DNA of 64,000 nt from assembly GCA_029721435.1 (NCBI GenBank), contig CM056583.1, positions 73,345,120-73,409,119 on the forward strand, read 5' to 3'. A program made the translations under genes and the position numbers. Source of the stretch: Gymnothorax reevesii (Eukaryota; Chordata; Actinopteri; Anguilliformes; Muraenidae). The notes under the pieces are model-generated. The model ran no database searches, had not been told where the DNA came from, and saw only the letters and a program-made list of their open reading frames with translations. Numbering within the stretch: the stretch's first letter is position 1; each line of letters begins with the position of its first letter. Below are positions 46,481 through 58,753 of this stretch, piece by piece.

Positions 46481-47160
46481 ATACAATAGGTAAAGATTAA
46501 AGTATTGATAGATCTTTTTTCTCTTTTTCTGATAGTCATGGAGTTTGAGGCTAATTAGACCCCACACCGGTTGATTGACAATATGTTGATGAGGCTGGCT
46601 TCATCCTGGTGAAAATGCATTAAAGGAAACAGAATATTATCCGCAAAGGGAGCAGATATGGACAAACATCAGCATGTATGCTGTAATATGCATTGACGGG
46701 CTGATGCTACACAAGTGTCAAATTGGAGAAACCTCAAGTGTTTTCAGAAAATCTGCACAGAAGGCTGGTGGTAGAGGAAGACAGAGGACAGGTGGGAGAC
46801 GACCAGGTGAGTTTTACTGTATGATTGAGTGGGATAATGTTGTTTTTTACTGTTCCTGTATGATTACAAACTGATTTGCCAACCATCTGATGATGATGTG
46901 CCTTTTCCCTTTTCCCTACACACAATCCCTCAAGCCAGTTGAGGAGTTGTTCTCAACATGTCGGAGGAAAGTGCGTGACCATTGCCCACATGACCAAGTG
47001 TCCTTCTTTGACACAATGGATGCTGGATGCTGAGTCATCAATGCAGAACACTGCCAAAGATGGATAAGGTGCGCCAAACAGTACTTCCCAACATGTATAG
47101 CCAGGGAAAACATTAGGAGTAATGTCAATGAAAACATGTGGCCAGAAAGTAGACTAAATA
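46480..47160 (+). pseudogene. IS630/Tc1-superfamily transposase, C-terminal part, broken
   Basis: Across frames, plus strand: a VDEAGF-like motif near 46575, DGLMLHKCQIGE at 46692-46728, and near 46920-47140 a block with PVEELFSTCRRK, DHCPHDQVSFFD and CIARENIR-like words. These match the C-terminal half of fish IS630-like transposases, including the PVEE motif that gives the last acidic residue. Several frameshifts and stops. Confidence 0.6.
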
Positions 47161-47312
47161 ACCAAATTTACGGGCTGTATTCATTAGTGTTAGGAGTACT
47201 CCTCAGTGGTGCTAAAAGTTCTTAACTAAGAGTTACTTATCAGGAATGATTAGCAAAGCTGCAACGAAAAAAAAAAAAAAAACACACACCCGAAACCAAA
47301 TGAGGGAAAATT

Positions 47313-47657
47313 TTGTACATTTTTGCAGTAAACTTACTGAAGTATGTACTTGTAGAAAATCAAACAGAGGAAATGAGACGGGCTCAAAATTATTTTGGCC
47401 AGACAATGAATAAAAAAACAGTTTGGGGGGAAAGAAGAGTGGGAGAGAGAGGGAGAATTCAGGGAAGACAAAGGAGAGAAAGACTAAGAGCGATGATCAC
47501 TGATGACATGAGGACAGTCATTGATCATGTTGTAAACCATGGTCTCTCTGGGAGAGAGGCAGCTTTAAGGGCTGTAACCAAAATCTGCAGCATTCAACAG
47601 GACAAACTGTACAAATTTCCTGGCAAAACTACAAGTGAGATGTGCATTGCTATATGA
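47313..47657 (+). pseudogene. IS630-like transposase, N-terminal part, downstream of a C-terminal part
   Basis: An open frame of 114 codons with an Arg/Gly-rich stretch and MITDDMRTVIDHVVNHGLSG, like the N-terminal helix-turn-helix of the same fish transposase family (DEIRATLVDHVVNHGL). It lies after the C-terminal fragment, so two head-to-tail copies or a rearrangement is implied. Confidence 0.5.
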
Positions 47658-47659
47658 TA

Positions 47660-50600
47660 ATTTACAACATAAATAAACAATAAACTGCATAATAAACTAT
47701 ATATCACATTACCGTGCGCTTATGTTTTTATGTGTACAGACATTTTGAAATGTTTTGATTGTTTTGTGTTTAGAGTTGGATCTAAAGAGTAGAGGCAGGA
47801 TATTTTAAGGTGTGCTGGAAATTTTCATTGTTGATGTGGTAATTGGCATTCAGTGCAGACAGACAATATCACTTTGGGAAAATGAATACGGTCAGCACAA
47901 TGACAGCTGCCAGAGTCCCAGGGAAATAAAAAATATGGATGAAACAGTTATACACTGTTTCCCTTGAGAAAAATGGTGATTGTGTGAAAGAATTCAAGTA
48001 TCACTGTGTCCAGGTAACATGTCTATTCAGTCTCCATATAACTGTGCATAATGTGAAATACTGTGAAAACACACTGTAGAGGAAGAACTGTGATTGGACA
48101 GTGAGTAACTGTGGAAGTCCAAGGCCAGAGAGGAGCTAGCTTTGCAGTACGTGCTGCACTGTCCACTGATCTGCGTTCACACAAACCCCTCACTGGCCCC
48201 TACAAAACAGAGAGGTTCATTTCTTCTCATTTCATTCTGATTTCATCTTGGGAAGTTCAGGAAGAAAGGACATGGTTGAAAAGGTGTATTATTTTGACAT
48301 AGCTTTAAGATTTTTTTTATTTTATTTCAAAAATTAAGCAAATTAGATTTGTTTTAAGAGCTGACTGATAGTTTTAGAAAATGTTTCTATTGAATTGGAA
48401 AATTAAAAAAAAAACTGTAAATCAAGTTGTGCTTCACCAGTGACATGCAAGGATGTGAATTTATAATTGAAGTTCAGCATTTTAGATGTGAGTTTTCCAT
48501 ATTTCTTTTTAAAAAACTGCTTTTAATTAAAAAAAATAGTGTTAAGTGTTTTGAAAAAAAGTTGAAACAATTTTGAAGCAAGAGAAATGTGCTTATTGTG
48601 CTCATCAGCTTTTAGTTAAAAAAAGAACACATTTTCATAGATAAACTTACAGTTGAGTTTACAGGGTTCATGGTACTGCATATAGTGTGAAAATAAGAAA
48701 ACTATTGAGAAAAAAACTTTTAAATAATTTAAAAAGAATATAAATGCATGTACTATATGGCTGCACTGGTTATGGACTATTTGAGTAAGTTGAATAAGAA
48801 AGACGTAATATTTATGGACCAAACGTGACTTCACTTCTTCCCACATTATCTTCACATATGAGTTTACCTGATACCAACACGAACACATGTACATGCATGC
48901 AAAGTACACTTGCATTCATTATGCTTTTCATTCAATCAAAATTGTAACATATTTCTTCAACTGACACCTATCTTCCATCAGAACCTTTTATTCCAGGTCT
49001 CAGCAGAGCCTTTGAAGAATTTTTTCACCAAATGCAACCTGATGAACATTTGAGTTCACTCTGTGGTTTGTATCATGCACTTCTGTATTTCTGTATGTGA
49101 AGCTTTCTGCAGTTAGTACTCAAAGCCCTGTGTCATCTCGAAGCACCGTATAGTGATACTTCCTGACCAAGCATCGATATATGACACAAAAGGAGGCTTT
49201 TGGCATCATTATTTGATGCCGGTTTTAAATAAACTCAACAACCTAACCCCTAACATCATCATATGGCTTATCCACTTAAAGAGACGAAACTCTGGGAAAA
49301 GCACCATGACTATTTTTACCTAACCAAACAGAATTCAATCATCAAGCAAGTAAATAAGCATGTAGCAAAACATAGGGTAAAATAATATCAGTGCTAGATC
49401 GCTAGTGTTTCTACTGATTGTATGCTATGCAATACATCAAATGAAAGAAGAAAGTGCACAGAATCCAACAATATAAGCCATGTCATTTTCAACAGACACC
49501 ACACTCAAAGAACAGCCAGCATATACTTAACATTCTACAGTGATGAGCAAAAGATTATTTCTTAACTTTGATATTTTGTAATTAAAAAACTGTGTTTGAG
49601 GGTAAATCTGTGTTTGCTATTGTTAGCCCAATGTGTCTGTGTTATATCAAAATTAGATCTTACAGTCTCCATGCATGTTTTTTTTTCCCATGGAAGTGCT
49701 TCAAAGGATGTTAGGTCCTGAGCATTCCGCTTGCACACAATGTATTTTCCTTCCTGTGATTGGCTCTTGATGCTGTTAGTAAGACTTTGCGGGTGGCCAT
49801 TTGATTCTATGGGCTCTGATATTTTCAACGAGCCCTGAACCACCTTAATCTCATAATCCTAGCCTGAGATAGAGCCTTGCATCACCGATGAGTCAAACTG
49901 AGAGTCCTTGCATCCTTTACATGTACTCAAAAAGCGCAATAATATAAACGCTTAACTGGTTTCGTTTTAGTGTTTTCACTATAATCATCCAATAAATATT
50001 CAACAGTTGTTTTCAAAGTCATTTTCTTACTGAGAATCACTGTACCATTATGCACAAGCATTAAGACATGCAGCAGTACAAATGCTGAATCAAGGTGAAT
50101 AACATGTTTTCTTGACTCAGTCTTTGTATGAACAATTTGACAGAGGGAAACATATATTTTGATGTAGTGTTGTGATTAGGGTAGTGTGTTTGCCTGTATG
50201 AGACCTGGGTTCAAACCAGGAATGGCATGCTTTCATTTAAAGCAGTAGAAGCATGATTCTTGCATAAATAATTGCTGGGATGTTTGTTCTTTTTATTTTT
50301 TACCATTCTTACCTTTTATTTGAATTAATAATTTTGTTTGTTTGCTTGTTTTTTTTTTTTTTACATAAAACTTCATTGCCTTTGTATGTATTTTCTTTGA
50401 ATGGGAAAATGTATACAGGACTGGCAGAAATAAAAAAATAAATACATTTTTTAAATGTAAAAAACAAAAGAAATTTTGTATTTTGGATGAAATTAATGTC
50501 TGTAGTGACATATAATTAATTAACATGTAATTAAATGAGTTTTATAGTTTGGTACCTGAAATGGCACAAAGTAGCCTAAAAAGGTGCCCGAACTGCCAAT

Positions 50601-51750
50601 TAGGAGAAGCCACCTATACATTCCTCTCTAATTTTCTCTGATTTACTTGGTTAGAATAAACTTTAACACAGATAAAGATGAGATTCTGTGCTGTAATTTC
50701 TTAGAGGTTTCAGATTGCAACTAAATAATTTCAAAAGGGATAAAAGTACATTTTTGTTAGGCAGAAATGAGATTGTTCATTTATGCTGGGTTCCATCTTC
50801 ATTTACTCTGACTCAATGACAAATATACTTATTTTTACACTGTGATAGAAATCCCCATGGTCTTACCTTTATTATGATATCAAGATTATTCAAATGGACC
50901 AAGTAAAACATTGTAGCTGCAGAGATATACTCATTTCATTTTAGGCATGTAATTTTTGAGCTGGAGGCTCAGGGCTTAAAAGGTTTATATTTCTTTCAAT
51001 ATAAGTGTGATGTAGCTTCAGTGCTACAACTGGCAAATACAGAATATATATGTGAAATTGTCTCACAATATGAAAAAACGCTTTTCATGTTTTTGAACCC
51101 ACTTTCGGGAAAACTTTAGTAAACACTTCAAGTTTAAAGGGTTAAATAACAAGAATCAGTGAACAAAAAAAGATAGAATCTGATGTAAATAGCTGGACCA
51201 CAGGAAAAAAAACTATTAACATGAGAAGCAGGGCGAGACAGCTGACGATATCTTTAGATATGGTGCTAAGTACAATAAAGGGTGTCATTTCCACACAGAG
51301 CAAATTTATGAAACAATTTAAGATTATGAAAGACGTAAATCTGCCCTGCCAACTTATATGCACTGTTTGATGCAGTCATCTTTTCAGCATTTGAGCTGAT
51401 CTGAAATACAGTAGTGTGCAGTGATAATTATACAGCACCAATTTCATCTAAATGAGGTCTTATTACATTACTTCTCTATCATTTTTTGGTGAAAATGTAT
51501 TGAAATATATGGTAGGCAATACCTACAAGTATATATGTGGGTAATAAAAAACACTGAAAACATACATTTTTTATAACAATTCAAAGGTGTCACAAATGGT
51601 ATTTTTTCAAGCTTGTTTAGCCTGAATGCATTTTAAGGCTCATTCCATGATTATTGTTGCTAAAATATTTGTTTAAACTGATTTGAGGCAAGTTCTTTCT
51701 GCAAAATTACTTCTGACAGTTAGCTGTTCCAGTATATAAAGTAACATGAA
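47660..51750. other. Gene-free interval
   Basis: AT-rich with poly(A)/poly(T) tracts. Only a tRNA-like sequence at about 50165-50235 stands out. Confidence 0.4.
50165..50235 (+). repeat. tRNA-like sequence (SINE head or tRNA pseudogene)
   Basis: GATTAGGGTAGTGTGTTTGC resembles an A box and TGGGTTCAAACCAGGA forms a T arm with B box GGTTCAAACC. The anticodon arm is not intact, so it is not a working tRNA. Confidence 0.45.
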
Positions 51751-51759
51751 GTTGGAGCA

Positions 51760-52760
51760 GTTTCACAGTGTTAAACACAATAATTCAATGGAAGGAGCTC
51801 TCTGAGATGGCCTGACATGAAAACATTAAATGCTGCTATAGCACAGTAAAAAAACGCCATCAAGCATTTCAAAGTGACCGGTTTGCAGAAAACCAATGGC
51901 AGTAGAGGTGCAAAATGGAAGTTAAGTGCCCCTGATGTTCGTTATCTGCGTATGACAGGTAAAAAAAAATGGCAGTTGACAGCGCAACAACTCCATAATG
52001 ATATTAATAGCGCCAGAAGTGAAAGGATGAAAGCATCAAGATCTACTATTTCCAGACGTCTGTGTGAAAATTAATTAATTGTAACAAAACCATTTCTTAG
52101 AGCAGGTAACATCAAAATCAAAAATTTCATCATTTGCCATGAATTTTTTGGATTGAACACCAATGATCTGGGAACAAGTCCTTTGGACCAATCAATCAAA
52201 ATTCTAAATTTTCTCAACCAAAGGCATGATTTATGGGTGCCGCACAGTTGGAGAACATTTCAAAAATGATTGTTTCACTCCTTCAGTAAAACAAGGAGGT
52301 GGTAATATTATGGTTTCGGGTTCAGTCTTACTCAAAAGGAGCCAGTGATCTCATGAAAATCATCTGAATCGTGGATCGAAAGAAGTATCACAGCATACTT
52401 GTGAGGCACGCAAGGCACTTGTGAGGCACTTTGGAATGAACTTCAAAACAGATGGAGCAGTTAACAAGTGAGGAAATCTTTAAAAAAAAGAGTGAAAACT
52501 TTGCCTGAAAGATTAATTGCTGTAATCCAAGCAAAGAATGGCCACACGTAGATTATCAAATTGTCTATGGAGATAATAGATGTTGTTGTATCATCCAGGC
52601 CAAATGGGGTGAAAAAACAAACAATCTCAGTTGTTACTAATGTATGGTTCAAAGGCCAGCGACCGTCAAGGTTTTGGAGTGTTTTAATGCCAAAGGTATG
52701 GATAACTTGAACTACGTGTGGATGTCATTGACACAAAATGCATTTTGAAATAACAACTTC
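51760..52760 (+). pseudogene. Tc1-like transposase remnant
   Basis: N-terminal frame at 51874-52074: TGLQKTNGSRGAKWKLSA, then TAQQLHNDINSAR and STISRRLCEN (helix-turn-helix and linker). Further down, KQGGGNIMVSGSV near 52290 marks the catalytic region. Stops and frameshifts abound. Confidence 0.75.
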
Positions 52761-53216
52761 TGTCTTCAAGATAGCATATTTTCAGGAATTCTCCTTCTTA
52801 TTTAAACTGGACAGTGGCATGCCACATTTTGCAATTATATTGCTTTCAATTACAGACTTTGGCGACCAGACTGGCCGATCTGTACTCCAGCTTGTCTTAT
52901 GTTTAAAACATTTGTTGTTTTAAGAAGCTCAAAATACAACAATGAAGACTGCAATGTCTAAGCAGCCGAACTCGTAAGATAATTTATGAGAAATGGAGGA
53001 AAATCCTTACATTTATGATGTTCCCTGTAAGATTCTTCAATGCATTCTTGATATGAATACCGATGTCCATTTTGTGATTCATAATGGATTACAGTGTCTT
53101 TATTCAGTCATATGAAAGCCAGGAATATAATTTATGAGACTTTTTTGGAGCAGTATGGTCATGCAGAGGGCAATGCAATAGTATTCAGGCGACTTGGAGA
53201 ATTTTCGATTTGGTGT

Positions 53217-53224
53217 ATTGTGTG

Positions 53225-53255
<31 letters not shown>

Positions 53256-53275
53256 GTCTGTGTGTGTGTGTGTGT

Positions 53276-53320
<45 letters not shown>

Positions 53321-53326
53321 TGTTTG
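53217..53326. repeat. (TG)n microsatellite, about 110 bp
   Basis: TG units with regular C interruptions; frames on both strands here are only Cys-Val or Thr-His repeats. Confidence 0.97.
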
Positions 53327-53640
53327 AATGGTATTGTTTCATTTGAATTATTACAATGTTTCCATAATTTGTCTGCCAATATGAATTTAAGGTGATTTTA
53401 GTACATTCCAATATGTTGGTGCATTCATTACTTTTTTGGCTAAAGCAAAATAATTTAATAAACCTCATTTCCTCATAAAGAATGCTTGTTAGACATGCAA
53501 TATTGTGTGTATATTTTTATTTCAGTAGCTGGGTATAAATTTCACCAACACCAATATCCCACCTTGAATTGGAAGTTGCTGATCACAGTAACTTGAACTG
53601 TTGGCATTATTCTCTTTATCATCTAGAGGAAATGAAAGAT

Positions 53641-53770
53641 CCTCCTAATACTACTAATACAAATACTACTACTGCTACTACTATCACTTCTATTATTATT
53701 ATTATTATTGTTGTTGTTGTTATTATTATTATTATTATAAAAGAAGAAGAAGTAGAAGAAGAAGAAGAAG
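53641..53770. repeat. Compound trinucleotide microsatellite
   Basis: (ACT)n, (TTA)n, (TTG)n, (TTA)n and (GAA)n runs follow one another. Confidence 0.95.
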
Positions 53771-55474
53771 GAAGAAAGAATTTGTGCATCACCTCCTCTT
53801 CTCAGTAGAGGTCACTGTCAGCGGTCTAGCCGACTCGTTCTATTACGCTCAATGGACATTCTTAACCGAATCAAATTTCAGGGCTCGACTGTAATAGACC
53901 GCTGGTTCTGACTCAAAATGGGCCAGGTATCAAACGCGGAGTCAATGGGAGAGTTCGGATTGACGCGGCGTCGGCAGTTTTCGCCGTCAATAAACCATGA
54001 GACGTATGAAGTGTTGCCTTTTTGTTGGTTGTTTTAGCCTTCAATGTGTTTTTTTTTTTTGTGTGTGTGAGCGGAAATGGCTGGTGCTGCCGGCGCCGCC
54101 GTCGTGTGAACCCGAAGTCGCCCAATATGTGCTATCTATGGGATATTAATACTGCCAGAATGGAGGTTAAATATTATGGCTTATTCAGCGCCATTACGTC
54201 AGCTTAATAGTAGCCTGGGATCGGCCAAGTAGCCTCTATGTTGTCGCAGATGTGAGTCATTTAAAGAAACAAAACGCGAGTTCGTGCGGAATTGCTGAAT
54301 GGGACCTATGCTGTAATCAGCAGGCCATAACTGAAACCAAGAATCGTGTTATGTGCTTTGCATGTTTCTTCGAATAATGTAATTATTTAAAACGTTACTG
54401 TTTTTTTTTTCTTTTTTTCCGTCCACTAGTGACCTATGACCTCTGATTGTCGGCTCATGGGGCAATTATATAGCCTACTTTTAGTCATTTGTCAGAGTGT
54501 ATATAGCCTATAGGTCGCATTAACTATGAGCAAAATTACCACCATTTAACCTGAACCGCAGGTAGTTCAATGATATCATCTATCGTGCAATTTTTAACAT
54601 GCACAGATCAGCAAGTCGTTTCTATCCCTGCGGAAGTATGCATAAATCCCAATCTTTGTTACTTTCAAAAATTAAAAAATTCAGATGAATACGTTTTCAG
54701 TAACAGATTTTATTGCACGGCAGGCCACTTGAAACCAAGTGATTATAGCAATCAACAACCTATAAATTGCCGTGAGAACATGTTCAGAGAAGAACTCTTT
54801 TTTCCGGTTTTGGTGACAGAAAGATGTGTAAAAGCAATTTTTTTGAAGAGAGGAGAGATACTGAGGACATATTTGTAAAAAAAAATCTCGGCTCACGACC
54901 GGTCATATTTCTTTTGCTTGTGGAATGACAGCATTACGATTAAGCGATGAAAGAAGAAAAGTTGGCTGTAAATTTCCTCAGAGCAAAGTTAATATTTGGG
55001 CTGAGATCATTCAGAATAAAGGAAGCTACCAGTATCGTAAAATTACGACGAAGAAAATCACAAAATTTGTCAGTCAACAATTTCTCACTTTCCAGTTGTA
55101 TTGGAATTTAATTTGGTGTCCAGTGTTGTCGATATATGCCGGTCCATTAATTTTAAGAGGAAAGAACAATCTGACAAGGACAGTCAGCCCCAGGTCTGCC
55201 TTAGTCTCGCACAGGCCTGCTCATATACAATAAATTTTAAAATGAAAATGCATCTATTTCCAGCCCATAATATTACTGTGGTTTATTCAGGAAAAAATGC
55301 ACGATTTATGTTCATGTAAAACTAGCCTCATGATCTCTATAACTGACTAAGAACCATGTCGAAGGCAGTATAGGCAATCTCATAGCTACAAAGAAGAATA
55401 TCTGAATGATTTCGAAAACATAAACGCAAAGTGAAGACAAAAACCGATTCGCAATATGACATATTGAAAATGAT

Positions 55475-55480
55475 TTTATT
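55475..55480 (-). terminator. Candidate otp polyadenylation signal
   Basis: AATAAA on the minus strand, about 820 bases after the otp stop, followed by a T/GT-rich stretch. A second AATAAA lies at 55669-55674. Either could end the 3' UTR; sequence alone cannot choose. Confidence 0.35.
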
Positions 55481-56298
55481 TATCCATTTACATTTATATA
55501 AACCTGTCGAGGAAAGAAAATTATATGCTCAGTAGAAGATCAAACATTTAAGAAATCCAGTTTCAATAATAAGCACACACAATAAGTTAGAACATATCAC
55601 AAATTGACCAGAAGGTAACAAGAATGCCTTATCTACACAAAACATCCTATATAACAGGTTATTTAAAGTTTATTTTCTTGTCTTATAAATAGTATTTCCC
55701 CGGAGTTTAAACTTGGCCAGCACATGCAGACAAAGCTGATTTTTTTTAAAGTTTATGGATTATTTAGATTACTCTTTTCTTTTTTCTTCTTCTAAAGTGT
55801 GCCACGCTTCAAGTCGCATTCATCTCCCAGTTGCACAACCAATGCTTTGAAATACACACGTGCACTGCGCATGCGTCAAGCTTGTTTGTGCATGCAGTGC
55901 ATGTGGCATTTAACAATCCCTTTCTCAAATGTGTTTTGATAACACGGAGTAAAATATTCCTCGAAGAATCTATTATAAACTAATAGCGTTCAACATAAAT
56001 GTCGCTGAAATCAGCAGCTATCTATTAAGAACTGCGAGGTTCAAAAATCCGAATGAGACCATTTTAAATAAATAAATAAATAAATAAACAAAATATTTGT
56101 CGTGGATGACTCGAATAAATAAGAAGTCCTCCTTCAACCCATGCCAAGGACAACTGCAATTTGAATATTTGTTAAATCCTAGATACACTTCCAGTCTCTG
56201 TTTCCTGTTTTTGTTTGACGAACTATCCATCGCGAGACTTCCTTGTGTGTTACTGGGATGATAAAATAAATAACTGAAGGGATTTTCACTCAAAAACA

Positions 56299-56820
56299 TT
56301 AGGTAAAACTCATGGACACTGTGTGCTCCAGTGCTTTACGACGCAGCGAAGCGATGCTGGTCCCTCTCCAGACGTCACTGTCCGGCGAACTACAGAGCTG
56401 GGGTGAACCGGTCACGTTAGTTGGACCAGAGAGGGAGGCGGGCACCATACCAGGAAATGTGGGCTGATAGAGGTGTGACTGGAGCCCAGAGCCGTTAGAG
56501 GACATGTTGGACAGGCTCATCGAGTTGGGAGGGGGGCCGGCTCCGAGGCTGCATTGGGAGAGGGACTGGGCCATTGCCTGTTGCCGGCCCAAAGCGGGCG
56601 GCAGTTGCAGCTGCGAAACACCGGGCATCCCTGCAGCGGCCCAACGAGTATCGTTGGCATGAAAAGAGCAGAGGCTGTCGCCCATAGCAGCTGCCGCAGC
56701 TGCTGCAGACGGGAACTGTGGCAGGCCGTGATGTGTAGGCAGGAGTGTACCAGGGGCTCTGAATACGTTGGTGGTCTTCTTGCGCTTCTTCCACTTAGCG
56801 CGCCTGTTCTGGAACCAGAC
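56299..56820 (-). CDS. otp: otp exon 3
   Basis: 522 nt, residues 143-315 plus TAA at 56299-56301. Acceptor ccttaaacag. It begins [12 protein letters not shown] (homeodomain helix 3), then a polyalanine run, [33 protein letters not shown] and the C-terminal OAR motif. Confidence 0.97.
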   Translation of the reverse strand, partial: VWFQNRRAKWKKRKKTTNVFRAPGTLLPTHHGLPQFPSAAAAAAAMGDSLCSFHANDTRWAAAGMPGVSQLQLPPALGRQQAMAQSLSQCSLGAGPPPNSMSLSNMSSNGSGLQSHLYQPTFPGMVPASLSGPTNVTGSPQLCSSPDSDVWRGTSIASLRRKALEHTVSMSFT

Positions 56821-57368
56821 CTGTTTAAGGAAACGGACAGGCATGACTATTCCTGTTCAAATAGTCGTCGGCTTACAATTAAGGTAGAATACGAAGGCCT
56901 GATCTAAGTAAATTTTCAGTTGCTGAAAACAAGCAGCCTTCAGATTTAATTATTTTGTTTTAATTGATCAAGTTGGCTATGCATTGAAGGAGTGTTACAG
57001 GTTGGAAAAGATGAGCGAAAGTCAGAATTCGTCTTTTGCTTAAAATTCAGCCGACATATATGCTAGAAAAAAACGAAAATAAATGCATTATTGATAAGTA
57101 TTACTTATACCGATAATATAACAGCAATATTAAGGTTTATTGTCTTAGGTAATTACCTTTAAATGCTACGTCAAACAGAAATATTATCGAGCGTCGGAAT
57201 CACGACAGAGATTTGTATGAGCTCGTGAAACAACTTTTGATACGGCCTGTTCAACATCATCACGTTCGTCGTCAGCCCCATCATTATTGTCATCATCATG
57301 GCTAAAAATGTAATGATAAATACGTTTGCAAATAAGCCATTAACTTTCACGAGCCGATTTTATTGTTA

Positions 57369-57409
<41 letters not shown>

Positions 57410-58714
57410 GCTATGAACGAATTTTGTTTTGTAAGTAAGATTTAGACATTTGGGGGCTTTTTTTGTTTTTTTTTGTTTGTTTTTTTTTTTTACCCTTTGA
57501 AGGCAAATAATTCATGTAACTGGGGCGCGAATGTCGTCATTTTCTAAGATAATCTGTGTATTTTATCCAAAGGCTGTACTCTTGCCGTTACATTGTGCTT
57601 ATGCGGGTGTGTTGCGCGTGAGACATGCACTGAAATGATGCTGAGAGTTTATGCTGGGGTCCTTGAGGTTTATAAAGATCTCATTGGAAGTCGGCTGATG
57701 ATTAATGTGAAGAGTTGGTCGAGCACCTAGAGCTGTATAAAAACTCAAATCTCTGTTTCATCCCGAGCAGCCAGCCGTGAAATCCCGACCAAATTCATTA
57801 CACTTGAAAGGAAAGAAAATACAATTTTTCATTCCATCAGAGAGGAACATTTGAAAAAGAGAACAGGGTGCCGTGCATCAAATTCAAAGCATAATTATAT
57901 TTTCCAGAATAAAATATTAGTTATCAAAGACCCCTCTGTGGCCTTATTTTGTTAATTTATTTTTTATGTAAATAAAATGTTGAAACGGAATTAATCTACA
58001 CTACGCACTAATGATTATGCTTATTATATTGCGTATCATTACTTAATTTGCATGAATTTCACATTGCGGGTTAATAAACCATTCTTGTTATAAATAATTT
58101 TGCTACTACTTGATAATAATGGGATTGGCTTTATTGCACTATTTTGAAAAAAAAAAAAACTATGCATGCATAATGAATTTGAATACATCAAATAGAATTA
58201 GAAGTCATAGAACGCATATCGTGTCCCAAAAGAATTGCCTAATGCACTAATTTGCGGCCTTTGAAACGCAACACATCGCTACAAAATATGTGAACCGTTA
58301 TATTTCTAGTTGCGATAAAACCGGCTTTGTGCGTTAATGGATAAGTTGCCTATAATTGCGTAATAAAATGAGTATAATCCGGTCATGGATAAAAGTGCAA
58401 CAAACGTGCAATTACTAATCGGTCTGAATAAAGGTAATTATTTTTTACGTTTATTGAAAACGTACTTCGACTGCGTGAAAACGACAGTAAAAAGCGTTTT
58501 AGAGATGTATGTGCATATAAAGATTCACTTGCATGTTGTCATTTTATCAAACTCTTTCCTGTTCCGTAATTGTTCATTCAAGAAAATGCACGAAATAGCC
58601 AACATAAAATTATTTTAAAATCGTTAAGCGGGTACCAAAGAAGTGTAAATATGGACAAGCTCCTCTTTGGTTCATGCGTCTGATTTTTCTGCTTTTGGTA
58701 ATACTACTACTAGC

Positions 58715-58753
<39 letters not shown>

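Larger units (their letters stand above)
52761..55470. other. Gene-free interval with long microsatellites
   Basis: Contains (TG)n at 53217-53326 and a compound repeat at 53641-53770. The part 53860-54260 is richer in CpG. No gene is supported. Confidence 0.45.

Noticed and set aside
53094..53468. Frames of Cys-Val or Thr-His repeats
   Set aside because: Translations of the (TG)n microsatellite.
54570..55319. Overlapping plus-strand frames of about 100 codons
   Set aside because: No recognisable domain, no codon bias, no splice context; likely chance.
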